DNA from: Acanthococcus lagerstroemiae
Taxonomy: Eukaryota > Arthropoda > Insecta > Hemiptera > Eriococcidae
NCBI GenBank assembly: GCA_031841125.1
Contig: CM063112.1
Coordinates: 63,107,722 to 63,171,721 of the forward strand
Direction: 5' to 3'
DNA length: 64,000 nt
The notes beneath the pieces were generated by a model. The model ran no database searches and was not told the DNA's origin. It saw only the letters and a program-made list of their open reading frames with translations. The stretch's first letter is position 1, and each line of letters opens with the position of its first letter. Position numbers and translations under genes: made by a program. Shown here in pieces: positions 43,265 to 54,459 of this stretch.

Positions 43265-44278
43265 CGGGTGTCTATCAGAATTCAGTTTTGGAATTCCGGG
43301 ACTTTTGTGGAACTTTGTAAGACACTTCCGGGAAAAATTTGTGTGCAAGAAAATACCACGTTTTGCGCAATATACACAACAGTGTTACCTGTATTCTTCT
43401 ACTGTACAGTTCTATCACCCTTTAAATATACGAACGCACTTTGAATTTCAATAATTCGAAGCAATAATTCAGTAAAGAACTTTAATTTCATTTGAACATA
43501 CAGGTGACCCGCCGCCCCTACTCGCCGTACCTGACCCCGTGCGACTTCTACCTATATCCCACTACGAAAAAGGACCTGAAAGAACGCTAATTCGAGTCAC
43601 AGAGTCGGGCTTTAGGAACTTTTAGGATCTGTGGAGGCGATTTTTAAGAGGATGTGGAAGGGGGGGGGGGTTCTAACAAAGGTGGGCCAAATGTATCTCA
43701 CTTGGAGGGGAATATATTGAACGGGAAACCGAATCGGATTTATAAGTGTTTATAAAGATCGTCCGAGTTTTCATTGAACACCCCTCGTATTTTCTCAGTC
43801 ACTGATTGATTGATCGATCAATTCATTATCAAAATTTCAACTGCAGTGCCACCTTATTCTTACTCACGTGAGGGCACACATTGTCGTTATCAGAGATGAG
43901 CACGTTTGCACAAAATTTGCTTGCATCGTTCAATGTTTAAAGTTCGTAAAAAATTCGTTCTCATTGTCAGAAGTTTGCAAAAAATCCGTTCGAATTCAAT
44001 GAAGTTGACTTTTGAAAAATGTTTGTTTCAAATACTTGAGAAATTCACGTTGGTTGCGGTGACATCTCTCATTGTTATCGATCTGGACTATGTACAAAGC
44101 AATCTCCATGTATCGGGAAACAGTCCAAGCTTTGGGAAAAAATTGTGTTCAAAATTTGTGAAAAATTCCGCGACTTTAGGCAATAGTTAAGTGAATTCCG
44201 AGACTTTTCCAAGGGTTCCAAGACCTACTTCTCGCCTCCGGGACTTTTCTGGAACTTCCGGGACCGGTAGACACCCTC
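43265..44278. mobile_element. Inverted-repeat element with GGGTGTCTA termini
   Basis: 1,014 bp with left end CGGGTGTCTATCAGAATTC and right end ACCGGTAGACACCCTC; complementary CCGGGACTTTT motifs lie inside both. The flanks share GTGACC (6 of 8 bases with the next two). Terminus type resembles hAT elements of arthropods. It contains a mariner remnant. Confidence 0.65.
43501..43789 (+). pseudogene. mariner transposase C-terminal remnant
   Basis: Translation reads PPYSPYLTPCDFYLYP and KKDLKER, then a stop, matching the region around the third catalytic Asp of mariner transposases (usual pattern YSPDLAPSDFFLF). The end CATTGAACACCCCTCGTA looks like a mariner terminus next to TA. Interrupted by stops and frameshifts; not functional. 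Confidence 0.75.
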
Positions 44279-44830
44279 GTGACCTACAAAATTATTGCTA
44301 CAACACAAATTGTTGCTCGATTTTTGAAGCCAAGTCGAGATAGCCTTTTGTTTTTCAAATTTTGGGGCTATATTGAAGTTCAACTGAAACGTTAGGTCGC
44401 TTGGATCAACTTTTGAAACCAAAAGTCCACTATCCCCATTTCTTCATGTTCTGGGGCCAACTCGGACTTGATCAAAGATCTGATACGACATTCGGAATCA
44501 ACGACCTAAAGTCCTATTTTGATTGCTCGACTTTCGAAATCATACAATTACTATCTACGGCACTTCACGCCTCAAATTTTGAAACCAAATTATTGCAACA
44601 CGTTCATCCTCGAATTTTGGGGTCCAGATTGGGGTTTGATGAAAATGTGACGTAATATTCGTTGTAAGAACTCACAAAAAGGTATTTCGAATGTTACTTG
44701 ACTTTTGAAACCAAGTTAATATCGTCCGTATTTTTTACAAATTTTGGGGCCCAAAATGGGGCCTGATTGAAAACCTAATGGGATATTCAAAATCATCGAC
44801 TCAAAAACCTGACATAGTGTGTTCCATACC

Positions 44831-46513
44831 GTGTCATTTGGAATTTCAAAGTTGGAAGTCCCTCGCGCCCCCTTTTCAGGGGAGGGGAAATATGTTCAAT
44901 CACAATTATGCGCAACCTTGAAATATTAGACCACAACTCTACTGTATTAGCTGGCTTTAGGAGCTGCACTCTCCACTGCTTCTAGATGTCAATGAGAACA
45001 TTTTACTTCACATAACACGATTACTCGGCACTAGACAGCTTGTACACTCAACATCACATTTGATAACGAACCCAAAAATTTTGGTTAATTTATAAAGTTT
45101 ATCTACACTAATCTCGACCTGAAAGTCCTCAGCGAACGAATAACATGGAATTTCCGCGGGCTTTTACATATATATATTTCCAGAGGGATGGCGAATCTCC
45201 TTTGAGCTCTACCGGTACCTGTGCGAGCCTACGAGACCCTCATCAGGGTAGTCGCCGCTGGGGATCGCTAATTCGTGGCGCACGTTCCAATTTGGACGAA
45301 TTTCTACAAATCTCGTTCATAAACGGCATCACGCTTTTTTATTCGCTAAAATAGCCGGCGCGTCGAGTTTCCATTTTAAAACCAATTTGTCATTGTAATT
45401 TATTTATTCGTGTTAAGACTGGCTGGATTTATGCGGCAACGAGAGGAGAACGCGTTAAGATGGAGCGATATGCCAGGCTGCATGGCTGCGCGCCTATGTG
45501 TGTGGTACCGAGGCACCAAACACCAAAACGGAAAGAAAGAAAAAAAAAACTAGCTAGTACGTTTTACCTCATTTGACATCCAACCAATAAACGCAGATCG
45601 CGTTAAATATTAAACGTCGCCTCTTAACTCAGTCTTCTTATCTTTGTAATCAGTTTAAGTGTCGACTAAGAAAACGGTCACACGCGAGCAGTTTCAGTTC
45701 TATCATTATTCTAAGAAAGTGAACATCGTCCCGATAGGGGGTCTCAGTATTATCGAACCGATAGAATGTAAAAAACGGGGGTCCGAGGGCGAGAGGGCAT
45801 ATCGTAATAAAAACAGGACCACTAACTGATAGACGATCGTTCTACCGCTTTATTTTACTCTTTTTTCTTTCTTTCTCCTTCTACTGACAAATTTGTTAAT
45901 ATAATAAACAAGATAATAAACAAGAAGTTGAGCGTCGCGTACTAGGTGATTTGTAAAAACGGTGCCGGGCAGTGATTGAAACGTACGATTGGGAATCACG
46001 CGAGCCTTTCTACTTTATTATCGGCGGCGTTCGCGGTCGAGTGCCGGCCGGCTCTGCGGCGCTGGCGGTCCTCCTAGGTCCGCTCAAAAATAATCTTGCG
46101 ATCAACGCGAATAAGTGAGATTCTACATCCCATAGAGGCACAAAGAACACGCTGGTGGAGCATTGGACCGATAAACGGTGTTGGGTGTTTTTGCACATCC
46201 TGACTGCCTGCTCGCATCAATAGTCTTCCCAGACCAGCGACAACACTGTTTTCATATTGACCAGAAGTGATTGGAAGCGCGTCAAAAACCAACAAAATGT
46301 AACCTAACATCACTGGCGCGTTGACTCATAATTGGACCACAGGCTAACAAACATTTCTCAAAAATAATGAAAAAACTACGATTCAAGTATGATCACCGAC
46401 TCTCTACTCGTTCCTATGCACCTACTCGTACCTGTTTCAGAAGTCAAAATGATCGATTTCAAAGTCATCACGCGAAGTGAAAATTTCTACTTCCAGCCCC
46501 GTACACGACGTGC
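44831..46513. other. Gene-free stretch with a GC-richer patch
   Basis: No supported exon. 45140-46080 is less AT-rich, with CpG-containing segments (for example 46017-46083) that could be promoter or 5' exon sequence, but I cannot support a transcript. Confidence 0.4.
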
Positions 46514-46529
46514 ATATGCAACCTATATT

Positions 46530-47118
46530 GCGAGCAGAGGTCCCACGAGGGATGAACATCATCTGCTACGCCGATGACATCCTGGTGGTCGCAGTCAAAA
46601 AGGACGTAGCCACGCTTGAAAGCAAGGTGAACGCGGGACTGGAGGCAATGACCCGTTGGATCGAGTCGACAGGGTTGCGCCTAGCAGCCGAGAAGACAGA
46701 AGCGGTGTTGCTTACACGCCGTCGACGGTACAACCTCCCTTCCTTTCGCCTAAACGGAGCGGAGATTGCGCCCTGTACAGCCCTGAAGTACCTCGGGCTG
46801 TGGTTTGACGGGAACCTGTCGTTTAGAGAACACGCGAAGAGGACAGCGCAGAAAGCGGAGAGAGTCGTAGCCGGACTAAGCCGAATCATGTCGAACCTAG
46901 GAGGGCCGACAGAGAAGAAACGTAAGCTGCTGGCGAACGTCACCATGGCGGTTCTCCTATATGGGGCTCCAATCTGGTCAGACGTCATCGGTGCCAGGGA
47001 GTACAGAAGAACCGATCTGGTAAGGGTCCAACGGAAGGCTGCACTGAGGTGTGTCAGTGCCTATCGCACTGTCTCCACAGAGGCAGTTCGCGTGCTAGCA
47101 GGTATCCAGTGGAGTTAC
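46530..47118 (+). pseudogene. R1-clade reverse transcriptase, C-terminal part of RT
   Basis: Open frame from the insertion boundary: YADDILVVAVKKD, LGLWFDGNLSFREHAKR and MAVLLYGAPIWSDVI are typical of R1/Jockey-like RT palm-thumb regions. A one-base loss near 47110 (LAGI then out of frame) separates it from the C-terminal domain. Dead copy: no N-terminal half, no endonuclease. Confidence 0.9.
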
Positions 47119-47780
47119 TAGCGGACGAGCGGAAGAGGGTATACAGCACGACGCGGAAGATGCCACCGAAGAGTAGTGAGGTGCTACGGGTCAAGCGGGA
47201 TAATAGGCAAACCACGTTCCGCATGTGGGAAGAGCGGCTCTCCCGCAGTACCAAAGGGAAGTGGAGCCGTCTGCTAGTACGTGATCTCAACGCGTGGTTG
47301 GGCAGACGCCGTGGCCAGCTAAACTTCTACCTCACGCAGGTGATGAGCGGCTATGGAGTCTTCAACAAGTACCTGCACCAGATGGGCATAGCAGAGAGCT
47401 CGCGGTGTTTCTACTGCGCTGCAGGAGAGCGAGATGATGATGCCCGGGACACCCTGTTCGAGTGCCCGGCATTCGACCAAGAGAAGGAAGAAGCGGTGGC
47501 CGCCTTTCAAAACGCGGGCGTTGAGCCGCTTACACCGGGAAACCTAGTCCCGACAACGCTGAACAGTAGAGCGGGATGGGATCAAGCAGCTGCCCTTGTC
47601 AAGAAGACGTTGGGCCGCACGATGGAACTGGAGTGGCAGAGACAAAGGCAGCGAATACAGCACCCTATGCCGGCACTCGCCATCCTAACAACATCGACAA
47701 CGACGACGATGATCTCGCTGCTGCCAACAACCGACGAAGAAGACGATCCGGCGCAACTCGATAGCGAAGAAAAAGAATAA
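47112..47780 (+). pseudogene. R1-clade ORF2 C-terminal domain after frameshift
   Basis: Continues as PVELLADERKRVYSTTRKM, then RLLVRDLNAWLGRRRGQLNF and LTQVMSGYGVFNKYLHQMG, then CX2C...C with DARDTLFEC; the usual zinc-ligand His seems replaced by Arg. It ends with an acidic tail and TAA. About 220 residues. Confidence 0.85.
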
Positions 47781-48112
47781 TAAGACGCCGCAGATTCGCC
47801 GCCATGAAGAGGCAAAAGGAGAAATGGGGTAGCAGGAGCTACCTCGAAGCGACCCCCTACCCTGACGCAGGACCATTCGGGGCATTTCCGGGATAGGGGG
47901 TGCGGTGTTCCGGGGCCAATTTGGCGTGCGTGCATCGCCATACGCCCTATTATCATCGATATGCAACCTATATTACACTTCCGAACTTACGTGCTGCTAC
48001 AGCCCCTTAAAGATTCAATACTTATTCGGAACACCCTATATAATTACACCTATAAAAGTTATAATGCAATGCCATGGCCATAATTGATAGCAGAAGTGTA
48101 GCAATATTTGAA

Positions 48113-48336
48113 GAGTAAAGAATCAAAACTCAATTTGCTATTTTACTTCAAGAGCGCAAATAGGCAAAATATTGTACATGGGTGCAGGAATATCTTAGCT
48201 GCGCCTGTGAACGTAGAGTATTTATACATATCGCAGATTCACAGGCGCGGCAAAGATATTCCTGACCCGTGTACAGTATTTTGCCGATTTGCGCTCTTGA
48301 AGTAAAATGGCAAATACGAGTTTTAATTTTTAACCC
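48113..48336. mobile_element. Foldback-type inverted-repeat element
   Basis: Two arms of about 95-100 bp, about 90% complementary: CAAGAGCGCAAATAGGCAAA and TACATGGGTGCAGGAATATC on the left, GATTTGCGCTCTTGAAGTAA on the right; loop about 15-20 bp. Transcribed, it would make a long hairpin RNA. Confidence 0.8.
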
Positions 48337-49543
48337 TTCATTTCACGGTTAGCCCGGTTTTCCTAGCTAGAATAGGACTTAGAAGAGTAACATTATGTTT
48401 GCAATGTATTTTCGGTCACGATAATACATTTTTGTATTTTTTCCCCTTTAACGAGTTTAGGCAGGACTCGAAAACTGGTGTATAATTTGGCTTGGAGATG
48501 ATGACCCCGCGGACATGTCAGTTCGAGCCTGTGGGAATCGTTCTCTGTTTTCACATCAGCGGAAGATGTCAACAGCTATCGAATTCTCGATTCAACGTGC
48601 GATACCTATTCATCTTCATGTGTATGTACCACACTGAGATATGGACGCTGCTAAGCAAAAAGGACTCAAGCGACAAAATCTGTTTTTGGAGAAAACGTAA
48701 CATTAAAAGCCAACGAATAATGCCGGCTTACGGACGTAGCATTTACTGATAAGCTTTTTTCAACTTAGTCCTTAAGATTTTTCAGCAGTCAAGGAGTTTT
48801 CAGTTTTTGATTTTCAGTCCGGGGTCATCATTTCCAGCATTAGTTCTAGAATCAGAAATTCCAGAGTCACCATCCCCAGCTGTTCAAGTTCAATAGTCTA
48901 TCCAGTCGTCATCATCCAGTTTTATAAGTCAATAATATCAGTAATTCTTAATATTTTCTTGTTTATAAATTTTTAAGGTTTTTTTTTTTTTTCTTTCATC
49001 GCATGCACGTAATTTTGTAAATTTAAATTGTCCAGTGTTTTTTTTTATGAACCCTTTTCCTTTTGGCTCTTTTTTCATTTTCAGGGCATATAATTACTAA
49101 AATAGGCAACATTCAAATTCCCCAGCGAACTTATTTTCGTCGGGGTAATCGCAGGAAATTTAATAAAGATTTTTTCCAGAGGGCTAATGGAACTAAGGTT
49201 TGGGGTACGGTTGATATCAAAATATCACCGCCCTTATTCATATAATTTGATGTTTGTTTATTTACAGTTACAGGTGACGATACGGCTGGAAACTGGATTT
49301 CGGGAAGTCCACCGTATCCCACTTTAACTGGATAATGAGTTAATCGTCAAACTTGGCAATTTATTGCGAAGTTGATTCATAGTTAGGGGAGGATTGTGAT
49401 CTCGGAGTGTGAGAAAACTGAGCAGAGTATCTTGGAACTACAACCATACAGTCTAAATATGCGTAATATTACAAAATAATAATTTTAGCGTAAAATTTTT
49501 GGAAATGCTACCGTGTGATTTTGTTTTCAGCTTTGAGTGCAAC
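48337..49543. other. Gene-free stretch with a fragment of the GGACGCTGTT element
   Basis: 48646-48770 matches one end of the element at 54202 (GGACGCTGCTAAGC, AAGCGACAAAATCTGTTTTT, GCATTTACTGATAAGCTTTT). The remainder shows no supported feature. Confidence 0.5.
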
Positions 49544-49559
49544 TAGTTTACATCGAGGA

Positions 49560-50294
49560 AGTCCTGAGCGGCTACGGGTGCTTCGGCACATGTATACCTA
49601 CACCGGATGGCGATAGAGCCGAGCCCCGTGTGCACGCACTGTGATCGAGGGGCAGAGAACACACCTTGGCACACCCGGTTCGAGTGTGAGGCCTGAGAGC
49701 AGGAAAGGCGCAGGACGGCCACAACAGCGAAAGCGACGAAGACGACGGCGTAATTAGCCGTCTCGCGCTGGACACACTGAATCCGGAGATGACGAAAAGT
49801 CGGAGCAGTTGGAACCAGGTGTCGGTCGCTGTCCCAGTCATCATGAAGAGGAAGATGCAAACGGAGTGGTCGAGGCAGAGGCCCGACGAACCAAGGTCAG
49901 CCCACACCACCGAACAAGACAACTCTGTGCCATTCTAGAACAGCTGCTGCAGCTGCGCTGCGGACTCCCGGTAGGGCTCCCCCGTCATTATCAGACACGG
50001 ACCAAGACGAGAAAGTGAAGGGTGAGTGAAGAGGAAGCGCGTCTGGCTGTGGGGGACCTGAATTCCAGAATAGTGCTCTGGGAGCGCGGACCTCGGTCAG
50101 TAGGGAACCCCATGGTGGCCCTTGCAGGACACGCGCACCGGAAGCGGCACGACGAAATGAAGCCTCGGGCCTGGCCCCAAAGCGTCCCTCCGGCCACTGA
50201 TGCGATAATCGAAAGGGTAGTTTCCGGGGCCGGGGGTGCGGTGTCATAGGGGCTACTTTGGCATGCGTGCATCGCCATACGTCCCACCACATCA
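49560..50294 (+). mobile_element. 5'-truncated, degraded R1-clade non-LTR copy
   Basis: 735 bp flanked by exact 16-bp TAGTTTACATCGAGGA (49544-49559, 50295-50310). It begins at VLSGYGCFG, the C-terminal domain of ORF2, and includes CX2C...H...C (CAHCDRG, TRFECEA) with stops, then the 3' end GGGGGTGCGGTGT...CATCGCCATACGTCCCACC. More diverged than the copy at 46530. Confidence 0.9.
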
Positions 50295-50868
50295 TAGTTT
50301 ACATCGAGGAGCTGCAGGGTGGATCGTTGTTGCACATCGAAATTTTATACAGTTCTTCGAGATGCACTACTTCTCCACAGAGAATTTTATTTTGACTTCA
50401 TTTCAAATCTTCGGATTCAAAGATAACGTTTTCTTCTTTCACAGAGACTTAACAGTCTACCTAAGGTATTGCGTACTACATTTTATATGTATTCTTCAGT
50501 TAACGGTCATGTAATTCGTGTTGTGGTTTCGTAATTTATTATTTTCCCACCTGCTCTTGCTCCTCTTTGTAGCCAAAAGAGCAAGAAATTTAGAAATATG
50601 CTCCCTCTTTCAGTTCATTTTCGTTTTGATTTGATTTGATTTTTGGGATGTAGGGTCCTCTGAGCGGACTTTGAGATACCTTAAGTCAGACTGGTGTCAA
50701 GTAACATGTGTATCCCCAGCTATCTCTTCTCATGCATCCACAATTCTACCCGATTTTCCCAAATCGAGTTTTACCCTCGGTAATGGAACAATATGGCTTC
50801 GCTATTGCATAAACAACCAATTTTATTTGAAAACCCTAGATTTGATGCCCTGAATGAGGAAATGGAGA

Positions 50869-51029
50869 TAGTGCCGGTTTTACCATATGGGCTGACTGGG
50901 CTGCAGCCCAGAGTGGCAAAATTTTGGGGCGGCAAAATTTGTGGCCTAAAAATCGTTACCTCAGTTTTGTGGGAGGCGGGCGAGGGGATGTAAAAAAATA
51001 AGGCGGCAAAGTACTTAAAACCGGCCCTG
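50869..51029. mobile_element. hAT-like MITE, GCCGGTTTTA type
   Basis: 161 bp with ends TAGTGCCGGTTTTA and TTAAAACCGGCCCTG. The flanks AATGGAGA and TATGGAGA match at 7 of 8 bases. Confidence 0.75.
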
Positions 51030-51037
51030 TATGGAGA

Positions 51038-52794
51038 GGTTTTATTGTGGTGACTGTTAAACGAAGACAGAGTAATAATCCTACAGAAGAGGGAATACTG
51101 CGTTCGTGGAAAAGTAAGAACATGATAACACTGATCTCTAGGTATTGACTTCTATTACTGGTTTTCAGGGCGTATTAATCTTCAAAGTGGTCATATTTGG
51201 CACCTGTGCCCTACATTGACAATTCAGAACCCATCAGTGCCACTAATTTTCTGTAAAAATAAGAAAGTGAAAGCCATTCCGTTCCAACTTAATCAGATCC
51301 TGTCAACCAGGACGCAAACAACAACTTAATGGATTGTTAATTTCGATAATTATTTCGTCAATTTAATTAGTTCGAGAAGGCGCGCCCCTGCAAACGATCG
51401 CTGATCGAGGAGAAAGTCACCCCCAACAAGTTTCATCGCCGCTAAGGTAAACACAAAAAATAGATAAATGGAAAGTTTATAAGTTTTGGCGGTAAAATCG
51501 ATCGGCGGATGAAGAAACGAGGGAGGAAACTCCCATTAGGCGTAGTTGTATAAAGTAACTATGGATATCAAATATCAGAAGAAATAATGGCTTACCCGAG
51601 AGCAAGAGCAGCAACTACGACGGCAACACAATAGCGGCGACGTCAGCGATGGCGGCAGCGAACGCGTTGCTTAACAGCTCTCGCCAAGTTCAAAATAAAG
51701 GAAAAGAAAGGGTAGTGCTTTTTCTGCCCTCATCTTTATCAATTCATCTTTTTCGGCTTTGCCGCGCGTATTGCGGCTAACGAATCCGAACGTGTTGATA
51801 CGTTTTCAGAATACATCCCGGAGTTGTGTATAGCTCAGCTGTACTCATCCGACATTGTGGGGAGGGGGTTCGCGAATTTTCGACAGCGAGGAGTGACCTT
51901 CTTGGACGGAAATTCGAGTTCCAAAATACTACGGTGCTAGAAAAAAGGTGCCACGTGAAATGGATCCCCATAATTCTTAAGATTACTAAAATCACCAAAT
52001 TCCGGGTCCTGGATCTTGGACCTGGACTCCGAGGGAAGATTTTCCCGCGGGTGGGACCAAGTGTTTGATGGATAGACAGACGGAAACAGAGGCTTGTCGA
52101 TCATCATCTTAAAACCTTCAGTTTTTTATTTTCTTGATAGTGAGAAAGACAGCGACGATTTGATAATGAGTTCAAATGCTAAACCCATGAACTTTATTCG
52201 ACTTTTTTTGGAAGATTTCGAAATTTCCACTGGTCATTAGCCTACAAGTACCCTATTGACCGCAAGGCTTACATTTTTGTTTCTGTCTAGCTCACACCAA
52301 CGGAAGATGTGGTGGAATTGCGTTTTTCAGTTACAGACAGTTCCAATGAAAAAGTATCTTCGCCTTCGTAAACTTTAATACTATATGAATCTGGCAGATA
52401 TGAAGATGTACCCCTCACCCCACAGCCCTATGGGCAGGAGGAAAACGTTGTTCAAACTTAATCAACTTTTCACCCACTAACATTTTAGACCTGCAAACCT
52501 TTTTCTCCCTTTTTGTCCAAACTTGTGAAGTCAAAAGTTCGACGAAAAATAAAATTTTAAAATTTAAACCCAAACTTATTTTTTTGGGTTGGGGGGGCAC
52601 TCAAAACCCTTTAAGATGGAAAAAAAATCAGACCCCAAATTATTCCCAAATGATTGAGGATTTCGCCAATTCATACATACCGAGTATTCCAGCTGGTATA
52701 TGTCTTCAAAATTTAAAAGTTGCAAATTTTCATTGCGAGACTGATTCTCCTTCTTTAAGATGCTGCACGTGATCACCTCAAGCTATATGCTTCG
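51038..52794. other. Gene-free stretch
   Basis: AT-rich with a GC-richer, CpG-containing patch near 51590-51700. No supported exon. Confidence 0.4.
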
Positions 52795-53587
52795 ACTTTC
52801 GACAGCACAAACTAGTGGTCCCACAGTCGATATGCTGGTCCACTCTTAGATGTTCTTTATCCATGACAGCCTCTTCCGGCCAATCCCTCTTTTTCCCTCG
52901 ACTTTTTCCTGAATGAGAAACCGCAACAATCCGGACCTTTCAACCCCAATGACGTGACCGAAATACTTATTTTTCTAGTTCAGATTATATCAAGGATCAT
53001 TCGCTCTGCACTGGTTAGTTTCAAAACGTCGCTATTCTTCATACGTGCGGTCCATGCGATTTCAACATCCTTCGGTAAATTTACATTTCATGGGCCTCAA
53101 GATAATTGAAATCTTTGACAGTATAATATTATGTTGTGGGCTCTAAAGCAAACAGCATAACGGATCAAACACAAGATCTCATCAGTCTTTTTCTGATCTT
53201 GACGTTCAATAAACTATTGATTAATAACCATTTCATTTTCTCAGAACTGATACGAGCATACCCACATCTAAGACTATAACTTTTGTTTCTGGATCGAGAC
53301 TACGAAGAGTATCACAGCCAAGGTACTTGAATTCTTCAGCTTGTTCTAGTTTTTGATTCTTAGAACTGAGTGTGCAGCAATCTGACTGTCCCTGCTACCG
53401 ACCAGACTTGGTTTCCATTGCGTTCTACTTCAGATATTTCTGACCGCAGCTATCAATTCGGTTAATGATATCCTAAAGATCACTAGAAGAAAACGCAATC
53501 AGTACAGCATCGTCGGCATATCTAATATTACTGATATCCTCGGGCCATTGACTTTTGTACTGAGTGCCGCCTCATAAAGCGCTTCTC
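52795..53587 (-). pseudogene. Degraded LINE reverse transcriptase fragment
   Basis: On the minus strand RYADDAVLIAFSSSDL near 53500, QAEEFKYLGCDT near 53320 and GHVIGVERSGLLRFLI then EGKRGIGRKRLSWIKNI near 52880-52970 are typical of the RT active site through C-terminus of a LINE unrelated to the R1-like copies. Stops and frameshifts throughout. Confidence 0.75.
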
Positions 53588-53729
53588 CAGTGGCGGATTC
53601 AGGATTTTGTCAAGAAAGAAGTTTTTCATTTCATGTTTCAATTCTTTTCATAGTGGCCGGTTCAAAATTCTAAAAAAATGTTCGGGAGGGACTCGGAATC
53701 ACCTCACTCCCCTCGTAGATTCGCCAGTG
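53588..53729. mobile_element. MITE with CAGTGGCG termini
   Basis: 142 bp between CAGTGGCGGATTC and GATTCGCCAGTG, abutting the degraded LINE. I find no matching target duplication. Confidence 0.5.
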
Positions 53730-53882
53730 TCAGTAAGGGGGGCATTTCAAGTTCTTCAATTTTATAAATATGAAAAAAGCTCGGTGGGGAGGCGTAAACC
53801 CGAACCCCCCAGCAGATCCGACAATGCACTTCTTTAAAAATCGCGTCTGTGTACGTATTAAATAAACATGCATCCCTGTCGT

Positions 53883-53992
53883 CCATTGGTGGAGCGTATA
53901 GCGATGCATGCATACCAAATTGGCTCTCCAGAAACCACACTCCTTGTCCCAAAAACTACCCTTTCAAGTATTCGCATCGGTGTCCAGAGGGA
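53883..53992 (-). mobile_element. R1-clade 3'-tail-only copy, reverse orientation
   Basis: 110 bp whose minus strand reads GATGCGAATACTTGAAAGGG, then GCATGCATCGCTATACG, matching the 3' tail of the R1-clade copies. Flanks ATGCATCCCTGTCGT and ATGCATCACTCTCGT match at 13 of 15 bases. Nearly the same truncation point as the 114-bp copy at 33249. Confidence 0.75.
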
Positions 53993-54201
53993 ATGCATCA
54001 CTCTCGTACACCTCGTCCAATTTCCATCTCATCCGAGGTCTGCTTTTCTATTTCAACTTCCGCAAACTGTTCCCAGTACAGAATTTTAATTACTCTCACG
54101 TCATACGCAAGTCATAGACATTCACTTGAACAGACTGATTTTAATTCAGAAATTTTTTTCGAATAAGGTCTGTAGTTAGAACATAGTTTACGAACTGAAT
54201 T

Positions 54202-54448
54202 GGACGCTGTTAAGCGGGACGGAACCAAGCGACAAAATCTGTTTTTTGAGAATACTTGATTCGAAGTTCAAGAGTCATGTGAAAACTATATTATAGCATT
54301 TACTAATAAGCTTTTTTCAACATGAGTACACAATTTTGAATCGAGAGCCCAATTTAGAAAAATTCTACTTTTTACACTATTTCCAACGATACTAATAACT
54401 CATTTTGTCAACGAATGTCGCTTGATTCTGTCTCGCTCAACAGCGTCC
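54202..54448. mobile_element. GGACGCTGTT-type MITE, most intact copy
   Basis: 247 bp with inverted ends GGACGCTGTTAAGCGGGAC and GTCTCGCTCAACAGCGTCC, extending about 38 bp with few mismatches, flanked by AATT on both sides. No transposase. Disrupted copies lie at 29590-30626, 29150-29480 (reverse) and 48646-48770. Confidence 0.75.
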
Positions 54449-54459
54449 AATTGTTTATC

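Larger units (their letters stand above)
42600..44830. repeat. Ancient degenerate tandem repeat, unit about 130-150 bp, interrupted by a transposon
   Basis: Several diverged copies share the order TTGCTCAACTTTTGAAACCAA, then TTTGGGGCCCAAATTGGGG-like, then AAACCTGATGCGATATTCG-like, then GAATCAACGACC-like. Copies lie on both sides of the insertion at 43265-44278, and the repeat rejoins cleanly when it is removed. Confidence 0.7.
46530..47958 (+). mobile_element. 5'-truncated R1-clade non-LTR retrotransposon
   Basis: 1,429 bp flanked by the exact 16-bp repeat ATATGCAACCTATATT (46514-46529 and 47959-47974). It starts inside the reverse transcriptase, a few codons before the catalytic box ICYADDILVV (46564), and continues through thumb, a C-terminal zinc-finger region (CFYCAAGERDDDARDTLFEC) and a 178-bp 3' UTR ending ATCGCCATACGCCC. 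There is no poly(A) tail. The target is not 28S rDNA, unlike R1 itself. Confidence 0.93.
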
